Of a stretch of DNA of 7,447 nucleotides, positions 1-6,423 are shown one piece after another. Below the pieces are notes generated by a model that saw only the letters and a list, made by a program, of their open reading frames with translations, had not been told where the DNA came from and searched no databases. Position numbers and translations under genes: made by a program. Each line of letters opens with the position of its first letter. Within the stretch, counting starts at the first letter, position 1. Origin of the DNA: Phycisphaerales bacterium (lineage in GTDB: Bacteria > Planctomycetota > Phycisphaerae > SM23-33); assembly GCA_003171235.1 (NCBI GenBank), contig PMYM01000095.1, positions 6,793-14,239 on the forward strand, written 5' to 3'.

Positions 1-1143
1 ATCTTCGCCCCGTATTTCGTGGCCGGGGCCATCCACTCCGGCCTGGCCATGGTGCTGACGCTGCTGATCCCCATGCGGCGGCTGCTGCACCTGGAGAAGG
101 TGCTGGCGGTCCGGCAGTTTGAGTCGCTGGCGCTGACCATGCTGGTGACCACTTCCATCCTGGCCTACACCTACCTGCTGGAACCCTTCTTTGCCTGGTA
201 CTCCGGCGACAAGTTCGAGTGGCAATACACCCTCTGGCGGATGGGCGGCTGGCCGGCGGCGGCGCATTGGCTGCTGTGGGTGCTGAACATCCTGGTTCCG
301 CTGACGATCATCTTCAAGAAGGTGCGGACTAACCTGAAGGCGCTGTTTGCCATCTCCCTGCTGGTCAACGTCGGCATGTGGCTGGAGCGCGTCGAGCTGA
401 TCGTGACGGCCGAGGCCCACGACTTCATGCCCCACAACTGGGGGTTGTACTGGCCGCGCTGGCCGGAGGTGGCCATCACCCTGGGAGGGTTCTGCTTCTT
501 CCTATGGTGGTTCTTTGGCTTCTCCCGGACCGTCCCGACGGTGGCAATGTCCGACGTGAAGGAGGAACTGGCCCAGGAGCAGCTCAAGGGTTGGAAGGCG
601 ACGCCGCCCAAGGGCGACGTGGTCGAGAAGACGGGCTTCACTGCCGGCGTGCTGGCGGTCTACCAATCAGCCAGGGATATGTTGTCGGGTCTGCAGGCGG
701 TGCGCCAGGAGGGGCGGTTCGGCAAGTTGCAGACATTTTCGCCGGTGCGATTAAGCCAGGCGGAGGAACTTCTGAACGCCAAGCCCAGTCCGGTGCGGCA
801 CTGGACGCTGCTGGGGGCGGTCTTGGGACTGGCGGGCGGCTTTGGCCTGGCCATCGGGTCATCCCAGGTCAACAGCCTGATCGCCGGGGCCAAGCACCCC
901 GTTTCCATAATCCCCTACTGCGTGCTGGGCTTCGAGGGCCTGATTCTGCTGGGTTCGCTGTTCAACCTGGGAGCACTGCTATATTACTGCCGTCTGGGAC
1001 GGATGAAACTGCCGCCCTGCTACGACCGTCAGTTCAGCAAGGACCGCTTCGGCCTGTTCATCGCCTGCCAGCGCGCCGAGCAGGCAGACGCCGCAGCGGC
1101 CCTGAGTGCCACCGCTCCGGAGAGCGTGCATGTCATCGAGTGA
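1..1143 (+). CDS. actC-actD: ActC-ActD fusion, ACIII quinol-binding membrane subunit (5' truncated by window edge)
   Basis: The reading frame is open from base 1, so the gene begins before the window. Codons 1-185 match the C-terminal half of ActC, the NrfD/PsrC-like integral membrane subunit of alternative complex III that helps form the quinol site. Recognisable segments are APYFVAGAIHSG at the start, EPFFAWYSG near codon 60, KKVRTN, NVGMWLERVELIVT around codon 128 and MPHNWGLYWP at codon 143, with several hydrophobic helices. After a charged linker (about codons 183-212) the same frame continues into an ActD (DUF3341)-like domain: a small alpha/beta part (TGFTAGVLAVY, LQTFSPV) and two membrane helices with PVSIIP at codons 300-305. 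ActC and ActD are usually separate genes. An in-frame ATG at 547 lies at the junction but has no Shine-Dalgarno sequence, so one polypeptide is most likely. The stop overlaps actF by 14 bases. Family assignment is by recalled motifs. Confidence 0.9.
   Translation: MFAPYFVAGAIHSGLAMVLTLLIPMRRLLHLEKVLAVRQFESLALTMLVTTSILAYTYLLEPFFAWYSGDKFEWQYTLWRMGGWPAAAHWLLWVLNILVPLTIIFKKVRTNLKALFAISLLVNVGMWLERVELIVTAEAHDFMPHNWGLYWPRWPEVAITLGGFCFFLWWFFGFSRTVPTVAMSDVKEELAQEQLKGWKATPPKGDVVEKTGFTAGVLAVYQSARDMLSGLQAVRQEGRFGKLQTFSPVRLSQAEELLNAKPSPVRHWTLLGAVLGLAGGFGLAIGSSQVNSLIAGAKHPVSIIPYCVLGFEGLILLGSLFNLGALLYYCRLGRMKLPPCYDRQFSKDRFGLFIACQRAEQADAAAALSATAPESVHVIE
1119..1122 (+). promoter_or_regulatory. Ribosome binding site for actF
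   Basis: GGAG lies 7 bases upstream of the ATG at 1130, inside the end of the preceding gene. It supports 1130 rather than the GTG at 1106, which has no such motif, as the actF start. Confidence 0.6.
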
Positions 1144-2233
1144 GACACATCCCGGCCGCCGCCGCGGAGCCAGGGCCCTGGCCTGGGCAGCGGTGTTGGC
1201 AGCGGGCCTGGCCTGCTGGGCGATCTCGCTGGCCGGCGACCAGCCGCGCGCCTTTCGCGCCTTGCTGGTCAACTTCATATTCTTTGCCCCGCTGGCCACG
1301 GGCATGGTCGTTTGGTCGGCGGTGGTGACGGCCTCGCGCGGGCGGTGGAGCGGGCCGGTCCACTCCCTTGCCCTGGCGGGCATCAGCTTCGCCCCGGTGT
1401 CGATACTGGCCCTGGCGGGGTTGTGGGCGGGCTATCCCCACTGGGCCAGTTGGACGTTCCCGCAATACCAGCCGCTCGGCCAGGGGGCATACCTGGCGCC
1501 CACGGCGGTGTTCGTGCGAGACCTGATCTGCTTGGTCATACTCTGCCTGCTGGCCCTGTTGTACGTTCGGCGGCGGACGCGCAGCCGCCCCGGCGGCCTG
1601 GCCGGCGGACTCATAGTTGTCTATTGCCTGGTCTGGACGCTGCTGGCGCAGGACCTGGTGATGTCGCTGGACCCGCGCTGGAGCAGCATGCTCTTTGGCG
1701 GGTACTTTTTCGTGTCTGGCATGTATGCTGCTGTAGCCGCGTGGACTTTGGCCGCACTCCTGCTCAAACCCCCAGACGCCGACCGCATGCATGATTTGGG
1801 CAAGCTCATCGTAACTTTTAGCCTGCTGACCACCTATTGCATGTTTTCCCAGCTCCTGGTGATCTGGTATGAAAACCTGCCGCGCGAGGCGCCTTTCGTG
1901 CTGGCCCGCCTGCGCAGGACGCCGGATATGTACTACAGCCTGGCCCTGTTGTGCGTAGTATACCTTGGGCCGCTGGTGCTGCTGCTGACGCGCTGGGCCA
2001 AGCGGAACAGGTGGTTCCTGGGCGTAGTGTCGCTGGCGGTGCTGGCGGGGCTGTGGCTGGAACGCTGGTGGCTGGTCACCCCCACCATCCTGGGTCCCCA
2101 GGCGCCGCTGCAACTGGGCCTGGCCGAGATAGGCCTGACGGCGGCCTGCCTGGCCGCCCTGGCCCTGGGAATAAGTTGGGCCCATCGCCGCCTGGAAAGC
2201 CGCACTGACTTTGAGGCCGTCGAGCAATCATGA
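1130..2233 (+). CDS. actF: ActF, ACIII integral membrane subunit
   Basis: This 367-residue polytopic membrane protein has about ten hydrophobic segments. ActF is structurally related to ActC and anchors ACIII in the cytoplasmic membrane. Family hallmarks I recognise are RALLVNFIFFAPLATG (residues 43-58), QDLVMSLDPRWSSMLFGGYF (174-193), HDLGKLIVTFSLLTTYCMFS (221-240) followed by IWYENLP (245-251), and LERWWLVTP (310-318). Length is in the range usual for ActF. The ATG at 1130 was chosen for the GGAG before it and because it gives a short polar N-terminus before the first helix. The gene overlaps actC-actD by 14 bases and shares ATGA with actA, as expected of a translationally coupled operon. 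In the textbook order a monohaem actE lies between actD and actF. There is none here, and an ActE-like gene occurs at 6420 instead. Confidence 0.92.
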   Translation: MSSSETHPGRRRGARALAWAAVLAAGLACWAISLAGDQPRAFRALLVNFIFFAPLATGMVVWSAVVTASRGRWSGPVHSLALAGISFAPVSILALAGLWAGYPHWASWTFPQYQPLGQGAYLAPTAVFVRDLICLVILCLLALLYVRRRTRSRPGGLAGGLIVVYCLVWTLLAQDLVMSLDPRWSSMLFGGYFFVSGMYAAVAAWTLAALLLKPPDADRMHDLGKLIVTFSLLTTYCMFSQLLVIWYENLPREAPFVLARLRRTPDMYYSLALLCVVYLGPLVLLLTRWAKRNRWFLGVVSLAVLAGLWLERWWLVTPTILGPQAPLQLGLAEIGLTAACLAALALGISWAHRRLESRTDFEAVEQS

Positions 2234-2799
2234 GCCAGTCCCAGCCCACAACTTCGCCGCCCGCCAAGCCCCCCGCCGGGCCGGTCGCCCGCTACTGGCG
2301 GGCGGGATGGCTGGTGGCGGTTCTGTCGGCTGTCTGCATCGCGCTGCTGGCCGAGCAGTTCTATTGCTACTATCCCAGCCGGATGGGCCCCGAGCAGCCC
2401 ATCGCCTTCAGCCACCGCCTGCACTTCACCGACAAGACCGTCAACTGCCTGTTCTGCCACTCCGGCGCCCTGGACACCAAGCACGCCGGCATCCCGCCCC
2501 TGGAAACCTGCATGACCTGCCACCGGCAGATCATCACCGACCACCCGCAGATCGAGAACCTGCGCCGGCACTACGAGGCCGGCCAGCCGGTAGCCTGGGA
2601 GAGGGTTAACGACCTGCCGGATTACGTCTTCTTCGACCACTCGGCCCACCTGGCGGCGGGCAAGGACTGCAGCCAGTGCCACGGCGATGTGGCGGGCATG
2701 GACCGGGTGTATTACTATGAACGCTTCCAGATGGGTTTCTGCGTCCAGTGCCATCGCGACAACAACGCGTCGCATGATTGTCTGACCTGCCATCGCTGA
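2230..2799 (+). CDS. actA: ActA, pentahaem cytochrome c subunit of ACIII
   Basis: This 189-residue protein has one N-terminal membrane segment (about 25-42, signal anchor) and five CxxCH haem c sites: C73-H77, C94-H98, C147-H151, C171-H175 and C184-H188. ActA is the periplasmic pentahaem subunit that carries electrons out of ACIII. Spacer sequences fit the family closely: PIAFSHRLHF (57-66), AGIPPLETCMTCH (86-98), GQPVAWERVNDLPDYVFFDHSAH (118-140) and FQMGFCVQCHR (166-176). H62/H65 and H137/H140 are candidate distal ligands for bis-histidine haems. The chain ends one residue after the last haem site, so a longer C-terminal tail is absent. It overlaps actF by ATGA and ends one base before ccoN. 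ActA is normally the first gene of the cluster; here it sits at the junction between ACIII and oxidase genes. A generic cytochrome c3/c7 is the alternative, but the spacer matches favour ActA. Confidence 0.9.
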   Translation: MSQSQPTTSPPAKPPAGPVARYWRAGWLVAVLSAVCIALLAEQFYCYYPSRMGPEQPIAFSHRLHFTDKTVNCLFCHSGALDTKHAGIPPLETCMTCHRQIITDHPQIENLRRHYEAGQPVAWERVNDLPDYVFFDHSAHLAAGKDCSQCHGDVAGMDRVYYYERFQMGFCVQCHRDNNASHDCLTCHR

Positions 2800-2800
2800 T

Positions 2801-4219
2801 ATGAAACGATTGTGGGAACATATCGGGCAGACCAACAGCGCGTCGGCCGCCTACCTGGTGGCCGGGGCGGTGTGGTTCTTCGTGGGCGCCAGCTACGGCC
2901 TGACGACCGCCATACACCTGGTCTCGCCGGAGCTGTTCAACAACATTCCGTGGCTGGTCTTCGGGCGGACGCGGCCCATCCACGTCAACACCGTGATCTA
3001 CGGCTTTGTTGTTTCGGCCGGCGTGGGGGCGGCGCTGCACTACGTGCCGGCGCTGCTTAAGACGCGGCTTTGGTCGGAGCGGCTGGGCTGGCTGAGTTGG
3101 CTGTTCTGGCAGGCGGCGGTGGTCAGCGGGCCGATATGTTTCTCCCTGGGCATCACCCAGGGCCGGGAGTACGCCGAGTACACCTTCCCCTTCGACTGCT
3201 GCGTGATGGCCACGCTGCTGCTCTTGCTGGTGAACCTGGTGATGACCGTGGCCAACCGCACCGAGAAGAGCCTGTACGTCTCGGTGTGGTACATCCTGGG
3301 CATGGCATTGTGGACGGCCGGGGTGTACCCCATCGGCAACGTCATGTGGAACCCGCCCAGCGGGGCATTGCCGGGCCTCTTGGATTCGGTCTTCCTGTGG
3401 TTCTACGGCCACAACCTGGTGGGGCTGCTGCTGACGCCGGCGGCCCTGGCCTCGGCCTACTACGTCATTCCGCGAATCTGCAAGACGCCGCTGTACTCGC
3501 ACACGCTCTCGCTGGTGGGTTTCTGGGCGCTGGCGGCCATCTACACCCACATCGGCGGCCACCACATCCTGCAGGCCCCCATACCCAACTGGCTCAAGAC
3601 CCTCTCGGTGGTGGACTCGATGGCCATGATCGTGCCGGTGCTGACGGTGCTGGTCAACCTTTGGCTGACCGCCCGCGGGCGCTTCGGCATGCTGTGGAAC
3701 GACATCGCCGGGCGCTGGGTGCTGGTGGGCACGCTGTGGTACCTGGTGACCTGCATCCAGGGCCCCATCCAGTCGCTGCCCAGCGTGCAGAAGATCACGC
3801 ACTTTAGCAACTGGACCATCGGCCACGCCCACATCGCCGTGCTGGGCTTCTCAGGCTTCATCGCCCTGGGGGCGATGTGGCACGTGCTGCCGGCGGTGGC
3901 CGGGCGTGAAATCTGGAGCCGCCGCCTGCTGCACATCCAGTTCGGCTTGATGATGTTCGGGCTGGCCGGCTTCTTCGCCGTGCTGACCACCGCCGGGCTC
4001 ATCCAGGGCCACGCCTGGTACAACGGCGAGACTGAATACCGCGTCCTGCCGGAGATCGCCCCCTACATGGCGCTGCGGGCAATGCTAGGCCTGTTCATCA
4101 TCGCCGGGGCGCTGCTGGGGCTGATCAACGTCATTCTGACCTTCACCCGCGGGCCTCGGCTCGCGCCGCCCGTCGAGATTGTCCGCCCCGCCCCGACCGG
4201 GCAGGGGGTGGCGCTATGA
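2801..4219 (+). CDS. ccoN: cbb3-type cytochrome c oxidase catalytic subunit I (CcoN)
   Basis: This 472-residue, about 12-helix membrane protein reduces O2 to water with proton pumping. Catalytic residues are visible and spaced as in C-family oxidases: H61 (RPIHVN) and H344 for low-spin haem b, H342 for haem b3 (IGHAH), and H204 (WFYGHN), H254 and H255 (GGHH) for CuB. Y248 lies six residues before H254, where C-family enzymes place the tyrosine cross-linked to a CuB histidine. This, and a glycine four residues after H204 where NorB has a glutamate, argues against nitric oxide reductase. GREYAEY (121-127), near the calcium site region, is also conserved. The glutamate I expect before GP in the helix leading to H342 is Q320 here (CIQGP). 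ATG follows the actA stop after one base, and no strong Shine-Dalgarno is seen, suggesting coupled translation. It overlaps the next gene by ATGA. Confidence 0.96.
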   Translation: MKRLWEHIGQTNSASAAYLVAGAVWFFVGASYGLTTAIHLVSPELFNNIPWLVFGRTRPIHVNTVIYGFVVSAGVGAALHYVPALLKTRLWSERLGWLSWLFWQAAVVSGPICFSLGITQGREYAEYTFPFDCCVMATLLLLLVNLVMTVANRTEKSLYVSVWYILGMALWTAGVYPIGNVMWNPPSGALPGLLDSVFLWFYGHNLVGLLLTPAALASAYYVIPRICKTPLYSHTLSLVGFWALAAIYTHIGGHHILQAPIPNWLKTLSVVDSMAMIVPVLTVLVNLWLTARGRFGMLWNDIAGRWVLVGTLWYLVTCIQGPIQSLPSVQKITHFSNWTIGHAHIAVLGFSGFIALGAMWHVLPAVAGREIWSRRLLHIQFGLMMFGLAGFFAVLTTAGLIQGHAWYNGETEYRVLPEIAPYMALRAMLGLFIIAGALLGLINVILTFTRGPRLAPPVEIVRPAPTGQGVAL

Positions 4220-5268
4220 AAATGACCCCGGCGCTGCTGATCCTGGGCGGGCTTTTGGTCTTCTGGACCAGCGTCTTTATCGCCATATTCCTGCCGGCCA
4301 TGACCATGCGGGAAACGCCCTCGGACATCTGGCAACCCTGGACGGCTGAGCAGTCCGCCGGCCACGACCTGTACGTCGCCAACGGCTGCTCGTACTGCCA
4401 TTCGCAGTTCGTGCGCGTCTTCGACTCCGGCCACGGCGCCAACCGCGTCAGCCAGATCGGCGACTGGTACGACCAGACCCCCGCCATCCTGGGCACCGAG
4501 CGCACCGGCCCGGACCTGTCGCTCGAAGGCGGCGAGCACCCCGACGACTGGCACATCGCCCACTTTGTCAACCCGCGGAATACCCGGCCGCAGTCGCTCA
4601 TGCCCTCCTGGGAATTCCTGGGCCACGACAACATCCACAAACTCACCGCCCTGATGCAGTCTCAGGGCGGGCTGCTGGCCAAGCGGAGGATGGACGGGGA
4701 ACAAACCGACGGCAGCGGCGGCCAGAACTACTGGAAGGCCCAGGCCACTGCCGCCTTCGAGGCCGGACCCGACGCGAACATCCAGTGGCTGCACGAAAAC
4801 GTGGCGGCGCCCTGGCGGGCCATGCCCAACCCCTACCAGGCCGACCAAGCCGCCCTGGGCAGGGGGCAGCTTTACTACCAGCAGTTCTGCATCGGCTGTC
4901 ACGGGAGCGTGGGCGACGGCCAGACCCCCGCCGCCAAATACATCTATCCCCCGCCGCTGAACTTCACCGAGCTGGACGGCCGGCTGTGGCAGGGAAAGTA
5001 CATCGGCGGCATATTCTACTACCAGGTCATGAACGGCATCACCGGCACGGCCATGCCGTACTTCAAGCGCGAGTTGGAGTCGGAGAAGATCTGGGACGTG
5101 TCCAACTACGTGGCGGTTCGTTTTCTGGGCTACACCGACGCGGGTTTGTACCCCTACGGCATCGGCGTTTCATACGAGGACCCCTCCTGGCGGAATCCTT
5201 ACCTGGTCTCGCCGGCGACGCAGCCGGCCGGCCGGCCCGCCGCCGCCCCGGCAAGGAGCCCGCAGTGA
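4216..5268 (+). CDS. ccoO: CcoO fused to a second cytochrome c domain (CcoO-CcoP-like), cbb3 oxidase subunit II/III
   Basis: This 350-residue protein has an N-terminal membrane helix (about 5-28) and two periplasmic haem domains. Domain 1 (about 45-135) is CcoO/FixO-like: haem site C58-H62 in GCSYCHSQFVR, then ERTGPDL, DDWHIAHFVNPR and axial M129 in SLMPSW. Domain 2 (about 205-305) is a class I cytochrome c: C225-H229 followed by GSVGDG, with axial M280 in GTAMPYF. A Pro/Ala-rich tail ends it. Canonical CcoO is a monohaem protein of about 200 residues and CcoP a separate membrane-anchored dihaem protein; here one CcoP-like haem domain is appended to CcoO and no dihaem CcoP is visible. It feeds electrons from the ACIII-side cytochrome to CcoN. 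A G-rich Shine-Dalgarno stretch (GGGGGTGG, 4203-4210) precedes the ATG, which overlaps the ccoN stop. The stop overlaps the next gene by one base (TGATG). Confidence 0.93.
   Translation: MKMTPALLILGGLLVFWTSVFIAIFLPAMTMRETPSDIWQPWTAEQSAGHDLYVANGCSYCHSQFVRVFDSGHGANRVSQIGDWYDQTPAILGTERTGPDLSLEGGEHPDDWHIAHFVNPRNTRPQSLMPSWEFLGHDNIHKLTALMQSQGGLLAKRRMDGEQTDGSGGQNYWKAQATAAFEAGPDANIQWLHENVAAPWRAMPNPYQADQAALGRGQLYYQQFCIGCHGSVGDGQTPAAKYIYPPPLNFTELDGRLWQGKYIGGIFYYQVMNGITGTAMPYFKRELESEKIWDVSNYVAVRFLGYTDAGLYPYGIGVSYEDPSWRNPYLVSPATQPAGRPAAAPARSPQ
5253..5258 (+). promoter_or_regulatory. Ribosome binding site for ccoS
   Basis: AAGGAG, close to the full anti-16S match, stands nine bases before the ATG at 5268 and inside the end of the ccoO fusion gene. 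It fixes the start of the small gene at 5268 rather than at the in-frame ATG at 5277. Confidence 0.7.
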
Positions 5269-5492
5269 TGCTGGCGATGACTCCCAACGATGCGGTGCTG
5301 GTGGTGTGGGTCGCGGTGGCGGCCCTGTCGCTGCTGGCGGTGACGGCCGTGCTGGTCTGGGCGGTGCGCAGCGGCCAGTTCAGCCGCCAGGACCACTGCC
5401 GCTACCTGCCCCTGGAAAGCGGCATACCGCAAGACCAGATGGGGAGTGCGAAAGTGCGAAGTGCGGAGAAGAAAAGCAGAAGAAACAATTAG
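5268..5492 (+). CDS. ccoS: CcoS-like cbb3 oxidase assembly protein with repeat-derived tail
   Basis: This is a 74-residue single-helix protein with a hydrophobic segment at about 10-33. It is followed by VWAVRSGQF (30-38), which closely resembles the W-A-x-x-S-G-Q-[FY] signature of CcoS/FixS. CcoS is needed for insertion of cofactors into CcoN during cbb3 maturation. Placement directly after the ccoO fusion, with TGATG overlap and a strong Shine-Dalgarno, fits. CcoS proteins are usually about 45-65 residues. Here the last 15 or so residues (after about 58, GSAKVRSAEKK) are encoded by a copy of the intergenic repeat that continues downstream, so the original C-terminus and stop seem to have been replaced. 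The CcoI/CcoG/CcoH maturation genes are not in the window. The short signature makes the call good but not certain. Confidence 0.75.
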   Translation: MLAMTPNDAVLVVWVAVAALSLLAVTAVLVWAVRSGQFSRQDHCRYLPLESGIPQDQMGSAKVRSAEKKSRRNN

Positions 5493-5743
5493 CCGCGAAC
5501 ATCGCCAACAACGCGAACAAAAGAGAAGAAGGTGCGAAAGGCGACTGAAAAGTAAGTGCGAAAGTGCGAAGTACGGAGTGCGGAGCGGATTTTACGCAAA
5601 CCCTCACACCTCGCACCATGCACGGCCGAACTCTAACAAGGAACCGGCGGAGATGGCAGATCGAAGGCGCCAAGTGCGAAATGCGGAGTTGGCCTCCCGC
5701 GGTTTTTCCCACTTCGCACTCCGCACTTCGCCCTCCGCACTCG
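5445..5743 (+). repeat. Degenerate 7-8 base repeat cluster in the ccoS downstream spacer
   Basis: Units of agtgcga or agtgcgg recur at 5445-5466 (three units, overlapping the ccoS 3' end), 5555-5583 (four units, one variant agtacgg) and 5672-5688 (aagtgcgaaatgcggag). They recur in inverted orientation at 5711-5743, written as acttcgcact and ccgcacttcg. Spacing between units is 7 or 8 bases. Copies 5673-5689 and 5718-5734 are complementary at 15 of 17 positions and could fold into a hairpin with a 28-base loop. The stretch 5469-5550 between copies is A-rich and unlike the surrounding coding sequence. Open frames across this area are low-complexity and have no family resemblance, so 5493-5747 is treated as non-coding. 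Confidence 0.8.
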
Positions 5744-5747
5744 AAAC

Positions 5748-6011
5748 ATGTTTCGCCTGATCGTCATGCAGAATCAGTGGCTGATGATGGCCCTCCTGGG
5801 GGGCCTGGCCCTGATCGGCGCGGTGGTGCTGTGGTATCTGGACCTGTGGCGGCAGAGGGAGCCAGCCGGGCAGGGCGGCGCCCTCGACCAGGCCCCGCTG
5901 CGGCGGTGGATTCGCTTCATGCCCTGGCTGTTGATCTGGCTGTACGTGGTGGCGCTGGTCTGGGCGGTGGCCTACGTGCTCCGCATGGCCGGCATCGTGC
6001 CAAACTGGTGA
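5748..6011 (+). CDS. Small two-helix membrane protein of unknown function in the act-cco cluster
   Basis: I do not recognise a family. The 87-residue product has two clear hydrophobic helices (about 11-33 and 57-79). They are joined by a polar loop with R35, R37, R53, R54 and R57, so by the positive-inside rule the loop faces the cytoplasm and both ends the periplasm. No cysteine and no CxxCH motif is present. The second possible start, ATG at 5766 (MQNQWLMM), removes six residues. Neither start has a visible Shine-Dalgarno, because repeat sequence runs up to the gene. Codon bias towards G/C in third positions and the strongly patterned hydrophobicity support real coding. Position between oxidase genes and a cytochrome gene suggests an accessory or anchoring subunit of the oxidase or of the ACIII-oxidase assembly, but this is inference only. 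Confidence 0.7.
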   Translation: MFRLIVMQNQWLMMALLGGLALIGAVVLWYLDLWRQREPAGQGGALDQAPLRRWIRFMPWLLIWLYVVALVWAVAYVLRMAGIVPNW

Positions 6012-6017
6012 GAGGAA

Positions 6018-6080
6018 AGGCAACAGGCAACAGGTATCAGGTTCCCGACTACTGACCACTGGCTACTGGCTACTAGTTAA
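6018..6080 (+). repeat. Nine in-phase heptamer repeats (STRR-like) filling a spacer
   Basis: The 73-base gap between two small membrane-protein genes divides without slippage into 7-base units: aggcaac, aggcaac, aggtatc, aggttcc, cgactac, tgaccac, tggctac, tggctac, tagttaa. The first four share AGG and the later ones share T-G-R-C-Y-A-C, so the array is two related heptamer families back to back. Degenerate heptamer arrays of this style are known from cyanobacteria (STRR sequences). Its function is unknown. No ribosome binding site for the next gene can be seen within it. Confidence 0.85.
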
Positions 6081-6084
6081 CGAC

Positions 6085-6423
6085 ATGACCGACTTTGAAG
6101 AAAACAGGCAGACGACCCACTTCTGGAGCTGGATGCTCCTGCTGGTCCTTTGCACGGGCATCCTGGGCTGGGGATTCTTCATCTACTTCAGCGTACCCGA
6201 CCGCACGCCGCCCTGGACCAACGGGCCGCATCCGCGCGATTGGAACTTCGACGCCTTCGGCGACGCCCCCGGCCAGAGCCCATATTCCACTGCCCCGCCG
6301 CCGGCCGGGCCCGCCACCCGCCGCCTGATCGAGCCCCCGCCCATCTACCAGCGCCAGGCCACCCAACCGGCCAGTGCGCCCAACTCCCCCGCCGCTTCGG
6401 GCCGCCCGGGAGGCAGGCCATGA
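6085..6423 (+). CDS. Single-helix membrane protein with Pro-rich periplasmic tail, unknown function
   Basis: I do not recognise a named family. The 112-residue product has a short acidic N-terminus (MTDFEEN), one strong membrane helix (about 13-37) and then a polar segment. That segment carries PDRTPPW (38-44), RDWNFDAFGDAPGQSPYST (51-69) and a Pro/Ala-rich low-complexity tail. The W-x-F...PGxSPYS pattern looks like a conserved short motif rather than random sequence. There is no haem site. It overlaps the downstream cytochrome gene by ATGA, so the two are translationally coupled and the products probably act together, for example as an anchor or docking subunit. It could stand in for the membrane helix of the missing CcoP, but nothing in the sequence proves that. 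The start at 6085 directly follows a heptamer repeat array and lacks a Shine-Dalgarno. Confidence 0.75.
   Translation: MTDFEENRQTTHFWSWMLLLVLCTGILGWGFFIYFSVPDRTPPWTNGPHPRDWNFDAFGDAPGQSPYSTAPPPAGPATRRLIEPPPIYQRQATQPASAPNSPAASGRPGGRP

Noticed and set aside
547..1143. Separate actD gene starting at the in-frame ATG at 547
   Set aside because: No Shine-Dalgarno sequence before it and no stop codon between the ActC part and this ATG, so a fusion is simpler.
1133..2227. Long open frame on the minus strand (364 codons) opposite actF
   Set aside because: Exact shadow of actF; composition is low-complexity Q/R/G/P and no motif is recognisable.
2606..3832. Long open frame on the minus strand (408 codons) opposite actA and ccoN
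   Set aside because: It is opposite two certain genes, rich in H, Q, R, P and G with no domain pattern, and arises from GC-biased third positions of ccoN.
2801..4219. Nitric oxide reductase NorB instead of an oxidase subunit
   Set aside because: The C-family tyrosine (Y248) is present with correct spacing to H254, the NorB glutamate four residues after H204 is a glycine, and the next gene is CcoO-like, not NorC alone.
5564..6055. Open frame running from the repeat spacer through the two-helix protein gene in another frame
   Set aside because: It begins in repeat DNA and overlaps a frame with far better hydrophobic patterning; the product is Arg/Pro/Gly-rich.
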